From assembly GCA_051877575.1 (NCBI GenBank), contig JBJEJA010000028.1, positions 124,001-188,000 on the forward strand: DNA of 64,000 nucleotides, written 5' to 3'. The DNA is from UBA2882 sp051877575. Its GTDB lineage: Bacteria; Bacillota; Clostridia; Lachnospirales; Lachnospiraceae. Below are positions 43,526 through 52,677 of this stretch, in pieces; the first letter of the stretch is position 1, and each line of letters opens with the position of its first letter. A model generated the notes under the pieces. That model was not told the DNA's origin, ran no database searches, and worked only from the letters and a program-made list of their open reading frames with translations. The position numbers and the translations under genes were made by a program.

Positions 43526-43588
43526 ATGAAAGAAATACAGGCTGTATGATATAAGCAAGCTTTATCATACAGCCTGTATTTCTTTCAT
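43526..43588 (+). repeat. 26-bp perfect inverted repeat after tRNA-Glu
   Basis: Arms 43526-43551 and 43563-43588 are perfectly complementary over 26 bases around an 11-base spacer that can pair further (AAGC/GCTT). There is no T run after it on the + strand. It may terminate tRNA transcription, be an RNase III target, or be a dispersed palindromic repeat. Confidence 0.8.
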
Positions 43589-43614
43589 GATAGGGGCAAA
43601 TCCGCCTTTTCTTC

Positions 43615-43682
43615 TTTACATATTTCTTACATTCTAAAATCGAACTTTACAAATCCCCGAAACAACTTACAAAACTCTTACC
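43615..43682 (+). promoter_or_regulatory. Pho boxes upstream of pstS
   Basis: TTTACA (43615) and CTTACA (43626) are 11 bp apart; TTTACA (43646) follows 20 bp on; CTTACA (43666) and CTTACC (43677) are again 11 bp apart. They end about 33 bp before a -10-like TATATT at 43715-43720 that lacks a -35, as expected for PhoP/PhoB-activated transcription. Confidence 0.75.
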
Positions 43683-43773
43683 TCATTTTGATAGTTGATC
43701 AATTTATCCTTTGCTATATTGAATATGTTCAAAGAACAAAGAAAAAATTTATCAAAAGAAATGAGGAAGATGT

Positions 43774-44691
43774 ATGAAAATCAAAAGTACAAAAATTCTT
43801 GCTCTGATCGGAGCAACAACATTATTAGTCGGTACATTAACAGGATGTGGTGATAATGCGGCAGAAACAACAGAAGCGCCTGTAGTGGAAGAAAGTGCAG
43901 AAGCTCCTGCTGAAGAAGCAGCAGAGGAGCCCGCGGAAGAAACAGGAGCAGACTTAAGCGGAAGCATTACAATGGCAGGAAGTACTTCCATGGAGAAACT
44001 TGCAAACGCAGTAGCGGAAGCGTTCATGGCAAAATACCCGGGCGTTACGGTAAGTGCCGAGTTTACGGGATCATCTGCCGGAATCGAATCCTTAAATGCG
44101 GGAAGCGTTGATATCGGAAATTCTTCCAGAGCATTGACGGATGATGAAAAAGCAGCGGGTGCCGTAGAAAATATCGTTGCAATTGACGGTATTGCGGTTG
44201 CAGTAAATCCCTCTACAACCATTGACAATTTATCAACGGATGATCTGGCTGCCATTTACAAAGGAGAGATCAAAAACTGGAGCGAAGTCGGCGGCGAGGA
44301 TGCTGCAATTGTCGTTGTAGGACGTGAAGCCGGATCCGGTACAAGAGGCGCATTCGAAGAGTTATTAGACATTGAAGATCAGTGTGCATATGCAAATGAG
44401 CTTGACTCCACAGGTGCTGTTATGGCAAAAGTGGCATCCACACCCGGTGCAATCGGATATGTTTCTCTCGATGTACTTGATGATACCGTAAAAGCATTGA
44501 GCTTGAATGATATCGCACCTACAGTAGAAAATGTAAAAGGCGGTACATATGTACTCAGCAGACCTTTTGTCATGGCTACGGCAGGCGAAATTTCCGAGCA
44601 GAATGAAGCGGTTCAGGCATTATTCGAATACTTACAGTCTGAGGAAGGAAAAGAGTTAATCCAGTCCGTCGGTTTGATTACGGTTGACTAA
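43774..44691 (+). CDS. pstS: Phosphate ABC transporter substrate-binding lipoprotein
   Basis: The extracellular phosphate receptor of the Pst system, 305 residues with lipobox TLTGC (Cys25) and an acidic Ala/Glu linker. The binding domain runs in the normal order: ITMAGSTSMEKLANAV (about 65), SVDIGNSSRALTDDE, DGIAVAVNPST, AAIYKGEIKNWSEVGG, VVGREAGSGTRGAFEELL (about 180), GAIGYVSLDVL, and LSRPFVMAT. The phosphate-contact Ser/Thr/Arg/Asp-type loops are present. It follows the Pho boxes and heads pstSCAB-phoU. Confidence 0.96.
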   Translation: MKIKSTKILALIGATTLLVGTLTGCGDNAAETTEAPVVEESAEAPAEEAAEEPAEETGADLSGSITMAGSTSMEKLANAVAEAFMAKYPGVTVSAEFTGSSAGIESLNAGSVDIGNSSRALTDDEKAAGAVENIVAIDGIAVAVNPSTTIDNLSTDDLAAIYKGEIKNWSEVGGEDAAIVVVGREAGSGTRGAFEELLDIEDQCAYANELDSTGAVMAKVASTPGAIGYVSLDVLDDTVKALSLNDIAPTVENVKGGTYVLSRPFVMATAGEISEQNEAVQALFEYLQSEEGKELIQSVGLITVD

Positions 44692-44711
44692 TCAGAAAAA
44701 CATAACACGTT

Positions 44712-44742
44712 GGAAAGGGTGACGTTTTACGCCACCCTTTCC
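44712..44742 (+). other. Stem-loop between pstS and pstC
   Basis: GGAAAGGGTG pairs perfectly with CACCCTTTCC, with CGT/ACG inside; no T run follows. Such intercistronic hairpins stabilise the upstream message, giving more PstS than membrane subunits. Confidence 0.7.
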
Positions 44743-44767
44743 TTAAATAAAGGAATAAGGATGAGAT

Positions 44768-45709
44768 ATGGACGAGAAAAAACAATATTCCATTATGAAG
44801 AACAGGAAAAATAAATCGGCTGTAGAGCATGGGGCGGAGATTATCTTTACCGCCTGTGGTCTGATTGCCGTACTTGCTGTTGCTTCCATAACAATATATA
44901 TGATCATTAATGGTACACCGGCATTGTTTCAAGTCGGTATCAAAGACATATTATTCAGCTCTTTCTGGGAGCCTGCCAACAAGACAAATCCCCAGTACGG
45001 TATTTTATATATTATCTTAACCTCCATTGTGGGTACCGCATTGGCGATTTTGATCGGTGTGCCGATCGGTATTTTGACTGCCGTTTTTATTGCAGAAGTC
45101 GCACCGAAAAAACTTGCAAAGATCGTAAAACCGGCAATTGAACTGCTGGCCGGAATCCCTTCGGTTATCTATGGCTTACTGGGCCTTATGATATTAAACC
45201 CCATAATGTATAAGCTGGAGCTGTTTCTGTTTAAGGACTCTGATACTCATACATTTACGGGAGGTGCCAACCTGATTTCTGCCGTATTGGTTCTGGCTGT
45301 CATGATTTTGCCGACGGTAATCAATATCAGTGAGGCTTCTTTAAATGCGGTTCCGAAACAACTGAAATCTTCCTCTTTGGCACTTGGGGCATCCCATATA
45401 CAGACTATTTTTAAAGTATTGATCCCGGCGGCGAAATCGGGAATCATTTCGGCAATCGTACTTGGCGTGGGGCGTGCGATCGGTGAGGCCATGGCGATTA
45501 CGCTGGTTTCCGGAAGCTCTGTCAACCTGCCGCTCCCCTTTAATTCCGTCCGTTTCCTGACAACGGCAATTGTCAGTGAAATGGGTTATGCATCCGGGGT
45601 ACATAGACAGGTATTGTTCACAATCGGTCTCGTATTGTTCGTATTTATTATGATCATCAATATTATCCTGAGCAAAATATTGAAAAAAGGAGGCCAGTCG
45701 GATGAATAG
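44768..45709 (+). CDS. pstC: Phosphate ABC transporter permease PstC
   Basis: A 313-residue membrane permease with six helices. Conserved pieces: LTSIVGTALAILIGVPIGIL, the ABC-coupling loop ELLAGIPSVIYGLLGL, and the EAA-type segment AVPKQLKSSSLALGASHIQTI with VGRAIGEAMAITLVSG. It overlaps pstA by 8 bp. Confidence 0.95.
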   Translation: MDEKKQYSIMKNRKNKSAVEHGAEIIFTACGLIAVLAVASITIYMIINGTPALFQVGIKDILFSSFWEPANKTNPQYGILYIILTSIVGTALAILIGVPIGILTAVFIAEVAPKKLAKIVKPAIELLAGIPSVIYGLLGLMILNPIMYKLELFLFKDSDTHTFTGGANLISAVLVLAVMILPTVINISEASLNAVPKQLKSSSLALGASHIQTIFKVLIPAAKSGIISAIVLGVGRAIGEAMAITLVSGSSVNLPLPFNSVRFLTTAIVSEMGYASGVHRQVLFTIGLVLFVFIMIINIILSKILKKGGQSDE

Positions 45710-46571
45710 TATATACAATAGAAAAAAGAAACTTTATGATGTGGTTCTTTCGGCGCTGATCTATTTGTCGGCAGCTTTTGCGGTGCTTTTGCTGATCGGA
45801 ATACTCCTGTATGTATTTTGGAAAGGGATCGGAGTCATTGATTGGAAATTTTTAACGACACAGCCCAGTGCCATTGAAGGTACATTCGGCATTGCGGGTA
45901 ATATTTTGAACACATTGTATGTGGTGGTGATCACAATTCTGATCGCCACGCCCATCGGGGTCGGCTCCGCAATTTATCTGAACGAATATGCCAAGCCGGG
46001 TAAAATGGTATCTCTGATAGAATTTACGACAGAAACACTTTCCGGTATTCCGTCCATTATCTTCGGATTGTTCGGCATGATTTTCTTCGGTCAGATATTC
46101 CATCTGAAATATTCGATTTTGACCGGTGCGCTGACAATGACGCTGATGGTTTTGCCGCTTATTACAAGGAATACGCAGGAAGCCTTAAAGAGTGTCCCGG
46201 AAACATACAGAACGGGTGCGCTCGGAATGGGAACGACCAAATGGTATATGATCCGGACTATTTTGCTTCCGTCTGCCATGCCGGGCATCATTACCGGTAT
46301 CATACTTGCAATCGGACGTATAGTCGGTGAGTCCGCCGCTTTGATGTTTACCGCAGGAAGCGGTTATCTGCTTCCCAAAACGGCCATGGGATTTTTGCAG
46401 AAAATATTGCAGCCCGGCGGAACCATGACCGTACAACTGTATCTTTGTATGTCCAAAGCACAATATGATGAGGCTTTCGGTATCGCGGCGGTATTGCTGG
46501 TAATCGTATTTTTCATTAATCTGATTACCAAATATCTTTCCCGGAAATTTGACGTAAACAGCGTTAGCTGA
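45702..46571 (+). CDS. pstA: Phosphate ABC transporter permease PstA
   Basis: The second permease, 289 residues with six helices. Conserved pieces: ATPIGVGSAIYLNEYAKPG, ETLSGIPSIIFGLFGMIFFG, SVPETYRTGALGMGTTKWY and IGRIVGESAALMFTAGSG. Overlaps pstC and precedes pstB by 19 bp. Confidence 0.95.
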   Translation: MNSIYNRKKKLYDVVLSALIYLSAAFAVLLLIGILLYVFWKGIGVIDWKFLTTQPSAIEGTFGIAGNILNTLYVVVITILIATPIGVGSAIYLNEYAKPGKMVSLIEFTTETLSGIPSIIFGLFGMIFFGQIFHLKYSILTGALTMTLMVLPLITRNTQEALKSVPETYRTGALGMGTTKWYMIRTILLPSAMPGIITGIILAIGRIVGESAALMFTAGSGYLLPKTAMGFLQKILQPGGTMTVQLYLCMSKAQYDEAFGIAAVLLVIVFFINLITKYLSRKFDVNSVS

Positions 46572-46590
46572 CAGAAAGGAAAACAGAAAC

Positions 46591-47349
46591 ATGAGTGATA
46601 TCAAAATCAATGTAAAGAATCTGGATTTATATTATGGGGAAAATCATGCGCTCAAGGATGTGAACATGCAGATCAAACCCAATGCGGTAACGGCTTTTAT
46701 CGGGCCTTCCGGCTGTGGTAAATCCACATTTTTAAAAACGCTGAACAGGATGAATGATCTTGTGGACTGCTGTAAGATTACCGGTCTTGTAGAGGTGGAC
46801 GGAGAGAATATATATGATGCCAAAGTGGATACAACTCTTCTTCGAAAAAAAGTGGGGATGGTATTCCAGCAGCCCAATCCTTTTCCGATGAGCATTTATG
46901 ATAATATTGCCTATGGTCCCCGTATTCACGGCATTAAAGATAAGGCAAGACTGGATGAGATCGTAGAGGAGAGTTTAAAGGGAGCGGCTATCTATGACGA
47001 GGTCAAAGACCGTATGAAAAAATCGGCCCTTGGCCTGTCCGGCGGACAGCAGCAGAGGCTTTGTATCGCAAGAGCTCTTGCGGTAGAACCGGAAATTCTT
47101 TTGATGGATGAGCCTACTTCTGCCCTGGATCCGATTTCTACTTTAAAAGTAGAAGAACTGATGCAGGAATTAAAGAAAAAATATACGGTTGTTACCGTAA
47201 CACATAATATGCAGCAGGCAGCCCGCGTTTCCGATTATACGGCGTTTTTCCTGGTGGGAGAAGTTGTGGAATTTGATACGACGGATAACATTTTCTCCAG
47301 ACCGAAGGATAAGAGAACGGAAGATTACATCACCGGACGTTTTGGATGA
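46591..47349 (+). CDS. pstB: Phosphate ABC transporter ATPase PstB
   Basis: 252 residues, with Walker A GPSGCGKST, the PstB hallmark LNRMNDLV, Q-loop FQQPNPFPMSIYDN, signature LSGGQQQRLCIARAL, Walker B LLMDEPTSALDP and switch His in VTHNMQQAAR. It powers phosphate import through PstCA and, with PhoU, signals phosphate status to PhoR-type kinases. Confidence 0.97.
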   Translation: MSDIKINVKNLDLYYGENHALKDVNMQIKPNAVTAFIGPSGCGKSTFLKTLNRMNDLVDCCKITGLVEVDGENIYDAKVDTTLLRKKVGMVFQQPNPFPMSIYDNIAYGPRIHGIKDKARLDEIVEESLKGAAIYDEVKDRMKKSALGLSGGQQQRLCIARALAVEPEILLMDEPTSALDPISTLKVEELMQELKKKYTVVTVTHNMQQAARVSDYTAFFLVGEVVEFDTTDNIFSRPKDKRTEDYITGRFG

Positions 47350-47397
47350 TCGTCATGCAGGAAACGGCTTAATATAAAAAAGAAAAGAGGGAATAAG

Positions 47398-48060
47398 ATG
47401 TCACCAAGAACGAATTTTGAAAATGAATTAACATTATTGCATGAAAATCTGGAAGAAATGGGAATACTGGTAGAGAAAAATCTGGATCAGCTATTTAATG
47501 CCTATGAAAATAAGGACAGGGAAACATTGGAAACACTACGCAGAAATGATCGTATTGTCAATGATATGGAGCGGCATATCGAATCCCAGTGTCTGACATT
47601 GATCACCAAGCAGCAGCCGGTAGCCCGGGATCTGAGGTTCATTTCAGCAGCTTTAAAGGTTGTGACGGATATCGAGCGTGCGGGCGATCAGATTGCCGAT
47701 ATTGCGGAGCTGTTTTTAAGACTGGAAATGGATGACCTTTCTAAATACTCGGTCCACTTCGGGGAAATGATCAAAGAAATCCGCGCGATGATCAATGATT
47801 CGGTGGATGCTTTTATCAACAAAAATATCGAAAATTCCCAAAGGGTAATCGATAACGATGATATTGTGGATGATTTGTTTAACCGGGTAAAAGATGATGT
47901 TATCACAGATGTAAAAGAAAACAGGATTACGGCAGATGAATGTGCGGATACCCTGATGATTGCAAAGCATCTGGAAAAAATTGCGGATTATGCCGTGAAT
48001 ATCGGTGAGTGGGGTATTTTTCAGGAAACGGGAGATATTGAAGATATCCGTATTTTATAA
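47398..48060 (+). CDS. phoU: Phosphate signalling regulator PhoU
   Basis: 220 residues forming two PhoU helical repeats with metal-binding motifs DLRFISAALKVVTDIERAGDQ and DECADTLMIAKHLEKIADYAVN. PhoU represses the Pho response when phosphate is ample by linking PstB to the sensor kinase. Last gene of the pst operon, about 170 bp before the second Na/Pi cotransporter. Confidence 0.96.
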   Translation: MSPRTNFENELTLLHENLEEMGILVEKNLDQLFNAYENKDRETLETLRRNDRIVNDMERHIESQCLTLITKQQPVARDLRFISAALKVVTDIERAGDQIADIAELFLRLEMDDLSKYSVHFGEMIKEIRAMINDSVDAFINKNIENSQRVIDNDDIVDDLFNRVKDDVITDVKENRITADECADTLMIAKHLEKIADYAVNIGEWGIFQETGDIEDIRIL

Positions 48061-48070
48061 TGCCGCTTCA

Positions 48071-48171
48071 TTTGACAAAGATTTGACAAAGTAATGTCAA
48101 ATCAGAAACGTAATGATTACGCAAAATAAATTTTACATAGATTTTACATAATACCTCTCGTACATTTTACA
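48071..48171 (+). promoter_or_regulatory. Pho-box-like repeats upstream of second Na/Pi cotransporter
   Basis: TTTGAC at 48071 and 48082 (11 bp apart), then TTTTAC at 48131 and 48142 (11 bp apart), and a further TTTTAC at 48165. A consensus -35 TTGACA follows at 48186-48191, with A/T-rich -10 candidates (TATATG at 48207, 15-bp spacer). The region probably binds the PhoP/PhoB regulator. Confidence 0.65.
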
Positions 48172-48228
48172 TAGTACATATAGAATTGACATGTAATTTT
48201 GTAAAATATATGTACGAAGAGGTATGTT

Positions 48229-49998
48229 ATGGATTTTTTCAGTGTGTTATCAATGATAGGCGGACTGGCATTGTTTTTGTTCGGAATGCATATGCTGGGC
48301 GAAGGACTTTCCAAATTATCCGGCGGTCGTCTGGAAAAGATTTTGGAAAAGCTCACATCCAATCCGTTTAAAGCAGTATTGCTGGGAGCCGGAGTAACTG
48401 CTGTCATTCAGTCCTCGTCGGCAACGACGGTTATGGTTGTCGGATTTGTCAATTCCGGCATCATGAAGCTGGAACAGGCAGTGGGTATTATCATGGGAGC
48501 CAATATCGGTACGACCGTAACCTCCTGGATTTTGAGCCTGACAGGGATTGAAAGTGACAATTTCCTGATCCAGCTGTTCAAGCCCACTTCTTTTTCGCCG
48601 ATACTGGCATTGATCGGTGTGGCTTTTATCATGTTTTCCAAAAAGGAGCGCCGGAAAGATATCGGAACGATTTTTCTGGGATTTGCTGTGTTGATGTACG
48701 GTATGGACTCCATGAGCGCAGCGGTAAAACCGTTGGCGGATGTGCCGGAGTTTACCAATTTATTGCTGGTGTTCCAAAATCCCGTTCTGGGAATGATTGT
48801 CGGTGCGCTTTTAACAGCCGTTATCCAGAGTTCCTCGGCTTCGGTCGGTATTTTGCAGGCACTGGCAATGACCGGATCCATGCGGTTTTCTGTCATTGTG
48901 CCTATTATCATGGGACAAAATATCGGTACCTGCGTCACGGCACTTCTTTCTGCTATCGGAGCCAGTAAAAATGCCAAGAGGACGGCACTGGTTCATTTGT
49001 ATTTTAATGTGATCGGAACGGTTGTATTTATGATTCTGTTCTATGGTATTCATGCGGTTGTTCATTTCCCGTTTATGGATAAGGCAGCCAATGCGTTTGA
49101 TATTGCGTTGGTGCACAGTCTGTTTAATATTTTTGCAACAATTGTATTGCTGCCATTTTCCAAAGGTCTTGTAAAGCTTGCAAATCTGACAATCCGGGAT
49201 GAGGTAACAGAAGAAAAATACTCCAAGGCGGATCTGGTCCTCAAGTCTTTGGATGAGCGTTTCCTGGATACGCCTTCTCTGGCGGTGGACCATTGTCAGG
49301 AGGTTTGCTGCGAGATGGCACATACGACAAAGCGGGCATTGTTTCTGGCATTGGACCAGTTTGATGCATATTCGGAAGATAAGAATCGGCAGATCCACGA
49401 GTTGGAAGATGAGGTGGACCGGTACGAAGATGCCCTCGGCACCTATCTGGTAAAGCTGGGTTCCAAAAACGTATCAGAAAAGGACAGTCATACCATTTCT
49501 GTTCTGCTGCACAGCATCGGTGATTTTGAACGCATCAGCGACCATGCGGTCAGCATCAGCGAATCGGCAAAAGAAGCAAGCGGAAAAGATAAAGCGTTCT
49601 CCAAAAAGGCAAAAGAGGAACTGCGTATCTTGATGAATGCGGTCAGAGAGATTGTGACGACTTCGGTAGTGGCATTTGATACCAAGGATTTAAAACTGGC
49701 ATCCAATGTGGAGCCGCTGGAGGATATTATTGACGGGATCAATGCGGAAATGAAGGATCGTCATATCCGCCGCCTGAGAAAAGGAAAATGCACCATTGAA
49801 ATGGGCTTTGTGCTTTCCGATATTACCACCAGTCTGGAAAGGATTGCTGATCATTGCAGTAATATTGCGGTTTGTCTGCTTCAGGTCAACGAAGAAAGTT
49901 TTGATACCCATGAATATCTGGAAACCTTAAAAGAGTCTCATGATGCGGATTACGAAGCTCATTTAAAAACTTATCAGAAAAAATATGCGTTGCCGTAA
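48229..49998 (+). CDS. Na+/phosphate cotransporter family protein with PhoU-like domain (copy 2)
   Basis: 589 residues, with paired membrane repeats bearing VIQSSSATTVMVVG and VIQSSSASVGIL, GANIGTTVTSW and GQNIGTCVTAL. The C-terminal PhoU-like helical domain (DHCQEVCCEMAHTTKR, LHSIGDFERISDHAVSI, DITTSLERIADHCSNIA) resembles copies 1 and 3. It has its own Pho-box-rich upstream region and precedes the PhoB/PhoR-like genes by about 60 bp. Confidence 0.93.
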   Translation: MDFFSVLSMIGGLALFLFGMHMLGEGLSKLSGGRLEKILEKLTSNPFKAVLLGAGVTAVIQSSSATTVMVVGFVNSGIMKLEQAVGIIMGANIGTTVTSWILSLTGIESDNFLIQLFKPTSFSPILALIGVAFIMFSKKERRKDIGTIFLGFAVLMYGMDSMSAAVKPLADVPEFTNLLLVFQNPVLGMIVGALLTAVIQSSSASVGILQALAMTGSMRFSVIVPIIMGQNIGTCVTALLSAIGASKNAKRTALVHLYFNVIGTVVFMILFYGIHAVVHFPFMDKAANAFDIALVHSLFNIFATIVLLPFSKGLVKLANLTIRDEVTEEKYSKADLVLKSLDERFLDTPSLAVDHCQEVCCEMAHTTKRALFLALDQFDAYSEDKNRQIHELEDEVDRYEDALGTYLVKLGSKNVSEKDSHTISVLLHSIGDFERISDHAVSISESAKEASGKDKAFSKKAKEELRILMNAVREIVTTSVVAFDTKDLKLASNVEPLEDIIDGINAEMKDRHIRRLRKGKCTIEMGFVLSDITTSLERIADHCSNIAVCLLQVNEESFDTHEYLETLKESHDADYEAHLKTYQKKYALP

Positions 49999-50027
49999 AG
50001 GTGCTATTTTCTTTTTGAAAATGGGTA

Positions 50028-50036
50028 TGTTAAAAT
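50028..50036 (+). promoter_or_regulatory. Possible extended -10 promoter of the response regulator gene
   Basis: TGTTAAAAT at 50028-50036 with a poor -35. The ATG lies 26 bp downstream behind AAAGGGG. Confidence 0.4.
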
Positions 50037-50061
50037 AGAAATAAGAAAGGGGACGTTACAT

Positions 50062-50733
50062 ATGGCGCTAATTTATATTGTAGAAGATGACAACAATATC
50101 AGTGAGATAGAAAGCTTTGCATTAAAAAACAGCGGATTTCACGTTGAAGAATTTCCCGATGCGAAGGCGTTTTTCGAGAGGCTGGATGAAAAACTGCCCA
50201 ACCTGATACTGCTGGACGTGATGCTTCCGGATGAAGACGGACTGAGTATTGTGACAAAATTGAGGAAACGTTCCGATACCAAAAAACTGCCTGTCATTAT
50301 GGTAACTGCCAAAACCACGGAAATCGACAAGGTAAAGGGATTGGATCTGGGAGCGGATGATTATCTGGCCAAACCCTTTGGCGTTATGGAACTGATCTCC
50401 AGAGTCAAAGCGCTTTTACGCAGGAGCGACGGCATGTCGGAAGAAAAAATCCTTTCCGTAGGAGAGATTAGTCTGGATGTAGAACGCCATACGGTAAAGG
50501 TTGCGGGGGAAAACTGTGAATTGACTTATAAAGAATACGAACTGCTGAAGCTGCTTTTGACCAATGCGGGGATTGTAACCAGCAGGGAAGTAATCTTAGA
50601 CAGGGTGTGGGGGACGGATTTTGAAGGCGAATCCCGGACTCTGGATATGCATATCAAGACGCTTCGCCAGAAATTAAAAGAATCCGGACAGCGCATTAAG
50701 ACTGTCAGAAATGTAGGCTATATATTGGATTAA
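50062..50733 (+). CDS. OmpR/PhoB-family response regulator
   Basis: 223 residues. The receiver domain has the acidic pair EDD at 8-10, phospho-acceptor Asp in LILLDVMLP, the Thr in MVTAKT and Lys in YLAKPF. The C-terminal winged helix (LSVGEISLDVERHTVKV ... RTLDMHIKTLRQKL, VRNVGYIL) binds DNA. Its place next to pst and Na/Pi genes makes PhoB/PhoP the best guess for the regulator that binds the 11-bp repeats; WalR-like proteins are close relatives. Confidence 0.9.
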   Translation: MALIYIVEDDNNISEIESFALKNSGFHVEEFPDAKAFFERLDEKLPNLILLDVMLPDEDGLSIVTKLRKRSDTKKLPVIMVTAKTTEIDKVKGLDLGADDYLAKPFGVMELISRVKALLRRSDGMSEEKILSVGEISLDVERHTVKVAGENCELTYKEYELLKLLLTNAGIVTSREVILDRVWGTDFEGESRTLDMHIKTLRQKLKESGQRIKTVRNVGYILD

Positions 50734-50747
50734 GGACGGAAAACCGG

Positions 50748-52064
50748 ATGAAGAAAAAAATCAGTATACAGATGATGGGGATTACCACATTGGCAATCCT
50801 TTCTACCGTTATTCTTGTCATACTTGCTTTTTATGAATTGTTTGAAAATCAAATACTGGATGACTTAAAAACGTATGCACATATGCTGCAGGCAGATGAG
50901 ATGCTGAGTGAAGAAAGCCTGGAGCGGTATCGTGCCCGGGAAGATAATCTGAGGGTGACATTGATCGATGAAAACGGAGATGTCATTTACGATTCGGATT
51001 TTGACAGTGAGATGCTGGATAATCACGGAGACAGACCGGAATTTCTGGAAGCGGTCAGTGAGGGAGAGGCCAGCATCATCAGAGAATCCGATACCATTCA
51101 GAAAAGCTCTTTTTATTATGCGGTCCGCCTGGAAAACGGAAATGTACTGCGTCTTGCAAGGGAAGCGGACAGCGTGCTTAGTGTGCTGATGTCCATTGCA
51201 CCGATTATTCTCGGCATTGTAGTCTGTCTCTGGATATTATGTGCCGTCTTATCAAAACTATTAACAGACAGCCTGATGAAACCCATAGAACAGATGGCAA
51301 ACGAGCTGGATCACCTGGAAAACGTAGAATCCTATGATGAGCTGATCCCGTTTATCCGGCTGATTCAAAAGCAGCATGAGGATATTGTGAAAAGTGTTAC
51401 CATGCGCCAGGATTTCACGGCAAATGTTTCCCATGAATTGAAGACACCCCTGACAGCCATATCCGGTTATTCGGAACTGATTGAAAACGGCATGGCTACG
51501 GAAAGTGATGTGCAGCGGTTTGCGGCAGAAATCCATCACAGTGCCAGCCGGCTTCTGACGCTGATCAACGACACCATCCGCCTATCGGAACTGGACAGCG
51601 TGGAAACAACGGATCATGTGGAAGAAGTAAATCTGTATACGATTGCGGATACCTGTGTCAATATGTTGAAAATCAGTGCCGAAAATCATGATGTAACCCT
51701 TTCTGTTACCGGAAAGCCCGTAACGGTCATGGCGGATAAGCAAATGATGGAAGAACTGGTGTATAATCTGTGCGATAACGCGATCCGCTACAACAATCCA
51801 AAGGGTTATGTCCTGGTAACCGTGGGAGAATTAAACGGGGAAAAATATCTGAAAGTCAAGGATACCGGTATCGGTATTGCCAAAGAGCATCAGGAAAGGA
51901 TCTTTGAACGTTTTTACAGAGTGGATAAGAGTCGTTCCAAGTCCACCGGCGGAACCGGACTGGGACTTGCAATTGTAAAGCACATTGTGGCAAAATGCAA
52001 TGCGAGAGTCTCTTTGGAGAGTGAGCCGGGGAAAGGAACGGAGATTACGGTATTCTTTCAATAA
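50748..52064 (+). CDS. PhoR-like sensor histidine kinase
   Basis: 438 residues, with two membrane helices (about 10-28 and about 145-166) around an external sensor of some 115 residues (LRVTLIDENGDVIYDSDFD, PAS/Cache-like), a short linker, the phospho-acceptor helix FTANVSHELKTPLTAISGY (His), and an ATPase domain with N box (LVYNLCDNAIRYN), G1 (KDTGIGIAKEHQERIFERFYR) and G2 (GGTGLGLAIVKHI). It lies 15 bp after its response regulator. Confidence 0.92.
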   Translation: MKKKISIQMMGITTLAILSTVILVILAFYELFENQILDDLKTYAHMLQADEMLSEESLERYRAREDNLRVTLIDENGDVIYDSDFDSEMLDNHGDRPEFLEAVSEGEASIIRESDTIQKSSFYYAVRLENGNVLRLAREADSVLSVLMSIAPIILGIVVCLWILCAVLSKLLTDSLMKPIEQMANELDHLENVESYDELIPFIRLIQKQHEDIVKSVTMRQDFTANVSHELKTPLTAISGYSELIENGMATESDVQRFAAEIHHSASRLLTLINDTIRLSELDSVETTDHVEEVNLYTIADTCVNMLKISAENHDVTLSVTGKPVTVMADKQMMEELVYNLCDNAIRYNNPKGYVLVTVGELNGEKYLKVKDTGIGIAKEHQERIFERFYRVDKSRSKSTGGTGLGLAIVKHIVAKCNARVSLESEPGKGTEITVFFQ

Positions 52065-52099
52065 ATATGAAAAAATCAGGTTTAAAATGGGCAAAAGCG

Positions 52100-52128
52100 T
52101 TGACAACGGGGAAAATGTGGTGTACTAT
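52100..52128 (+). promoter_or_regulatory. Promoter of the rimP-nusA-infB operon
   Basis: A perfect TTGACA (52100-52105), a 17-bp spacer and TACTAT (52123-52128). The transcript would begin near 52135 and meet a hairpin at 52152. Confidence 0.7.
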
Positions 52129-52151
52129 GGCTATAGTAATAAGTAGTTTTA

Positions 52152-52180
52152 AAGAGTGGGCTTGCGGTCCACTCTTATTT
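52152..52180 (+). terminator. Hairpin in rimP leader (terminator or attenuator)
   Basis: AAGAGTGG pairs perfectly with CCACTCTT around a 9-base loop, followed by ATTTTG. It may end the kinase transcript, or attenuate the rimP-nusA operon, since the promoter lies just upstream. Confidence 0.65.
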
Positions 52181-52194
52181 TGTGAGGTGAAGAT

Positions 52195-52662
52195 ATGTCA
52201 AAACGTGACACGTATGAAAGCCGGACAGAGCAGCTCCTGCTTCCTTTGATGGAACAGAATCAGTTTGAACTGGTGGATGTGGAGTATGTAAAGGAAGGCA
52301 GCAACTGGTATCTGCGAGCTTATATCGATAAGCCGGGTGGGATTACCATTGATGATTGCGAATTGATCAGCAGAGCTTTGTCGGATCTGCTGGATCAGGA
52401 GGATTTTATTGAGGATTCCTATATCCTTGAGGTCAGCAGTCCGGGACTTTTGCGTCCCATCAAAAAGGATAAGGACTTTGAGCGGAATATGGGAAAAGAA
52501 GTGGAAATCCGCTGTTTTAAAATGATTGATAAGCAGAAGGAATTCGTAGGAACACTTTTGGCATATGATGCAGACAGCGTAACAATTCAGACAAGTGAAA
52601 AAGAAATGAAATTTGCAAGGAAGGAAATCGCATTGATCCGTCCTGTAGTTGATTTTGGTTAG
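52195..52662 (+). CDS. rimP: Ribosome maturation factor RimP
   Basis: 155 residues needed for 30S assembly. Typical segments: ELVDVEYVKEGSNWYLRAYI, GGITIDDCELISRALSDLLD, YILEVSSPGLLRPIK. First gene of the conserved rimP-nusA-ylxR-ylxQ-infB-rbfA operon, 15 bp before nusA. Confidence 0.96.
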   Translation: MSKRDTYESRTEQLLLPLMEQNQFELVDVEYVKEGSNWYLRAYIDKPGGITIDDCELISRALSDLLDQEDFIEDSYILEVSSPGLLRPIKKDKDFERNMGKEVEIRCFKMIDKQKEFVGTLLAYDADSVTIQTSEKEMKFARKEIALIRPVVDFG

Positions 52663-52677
52663 GAGGAAAAGGAAAAA

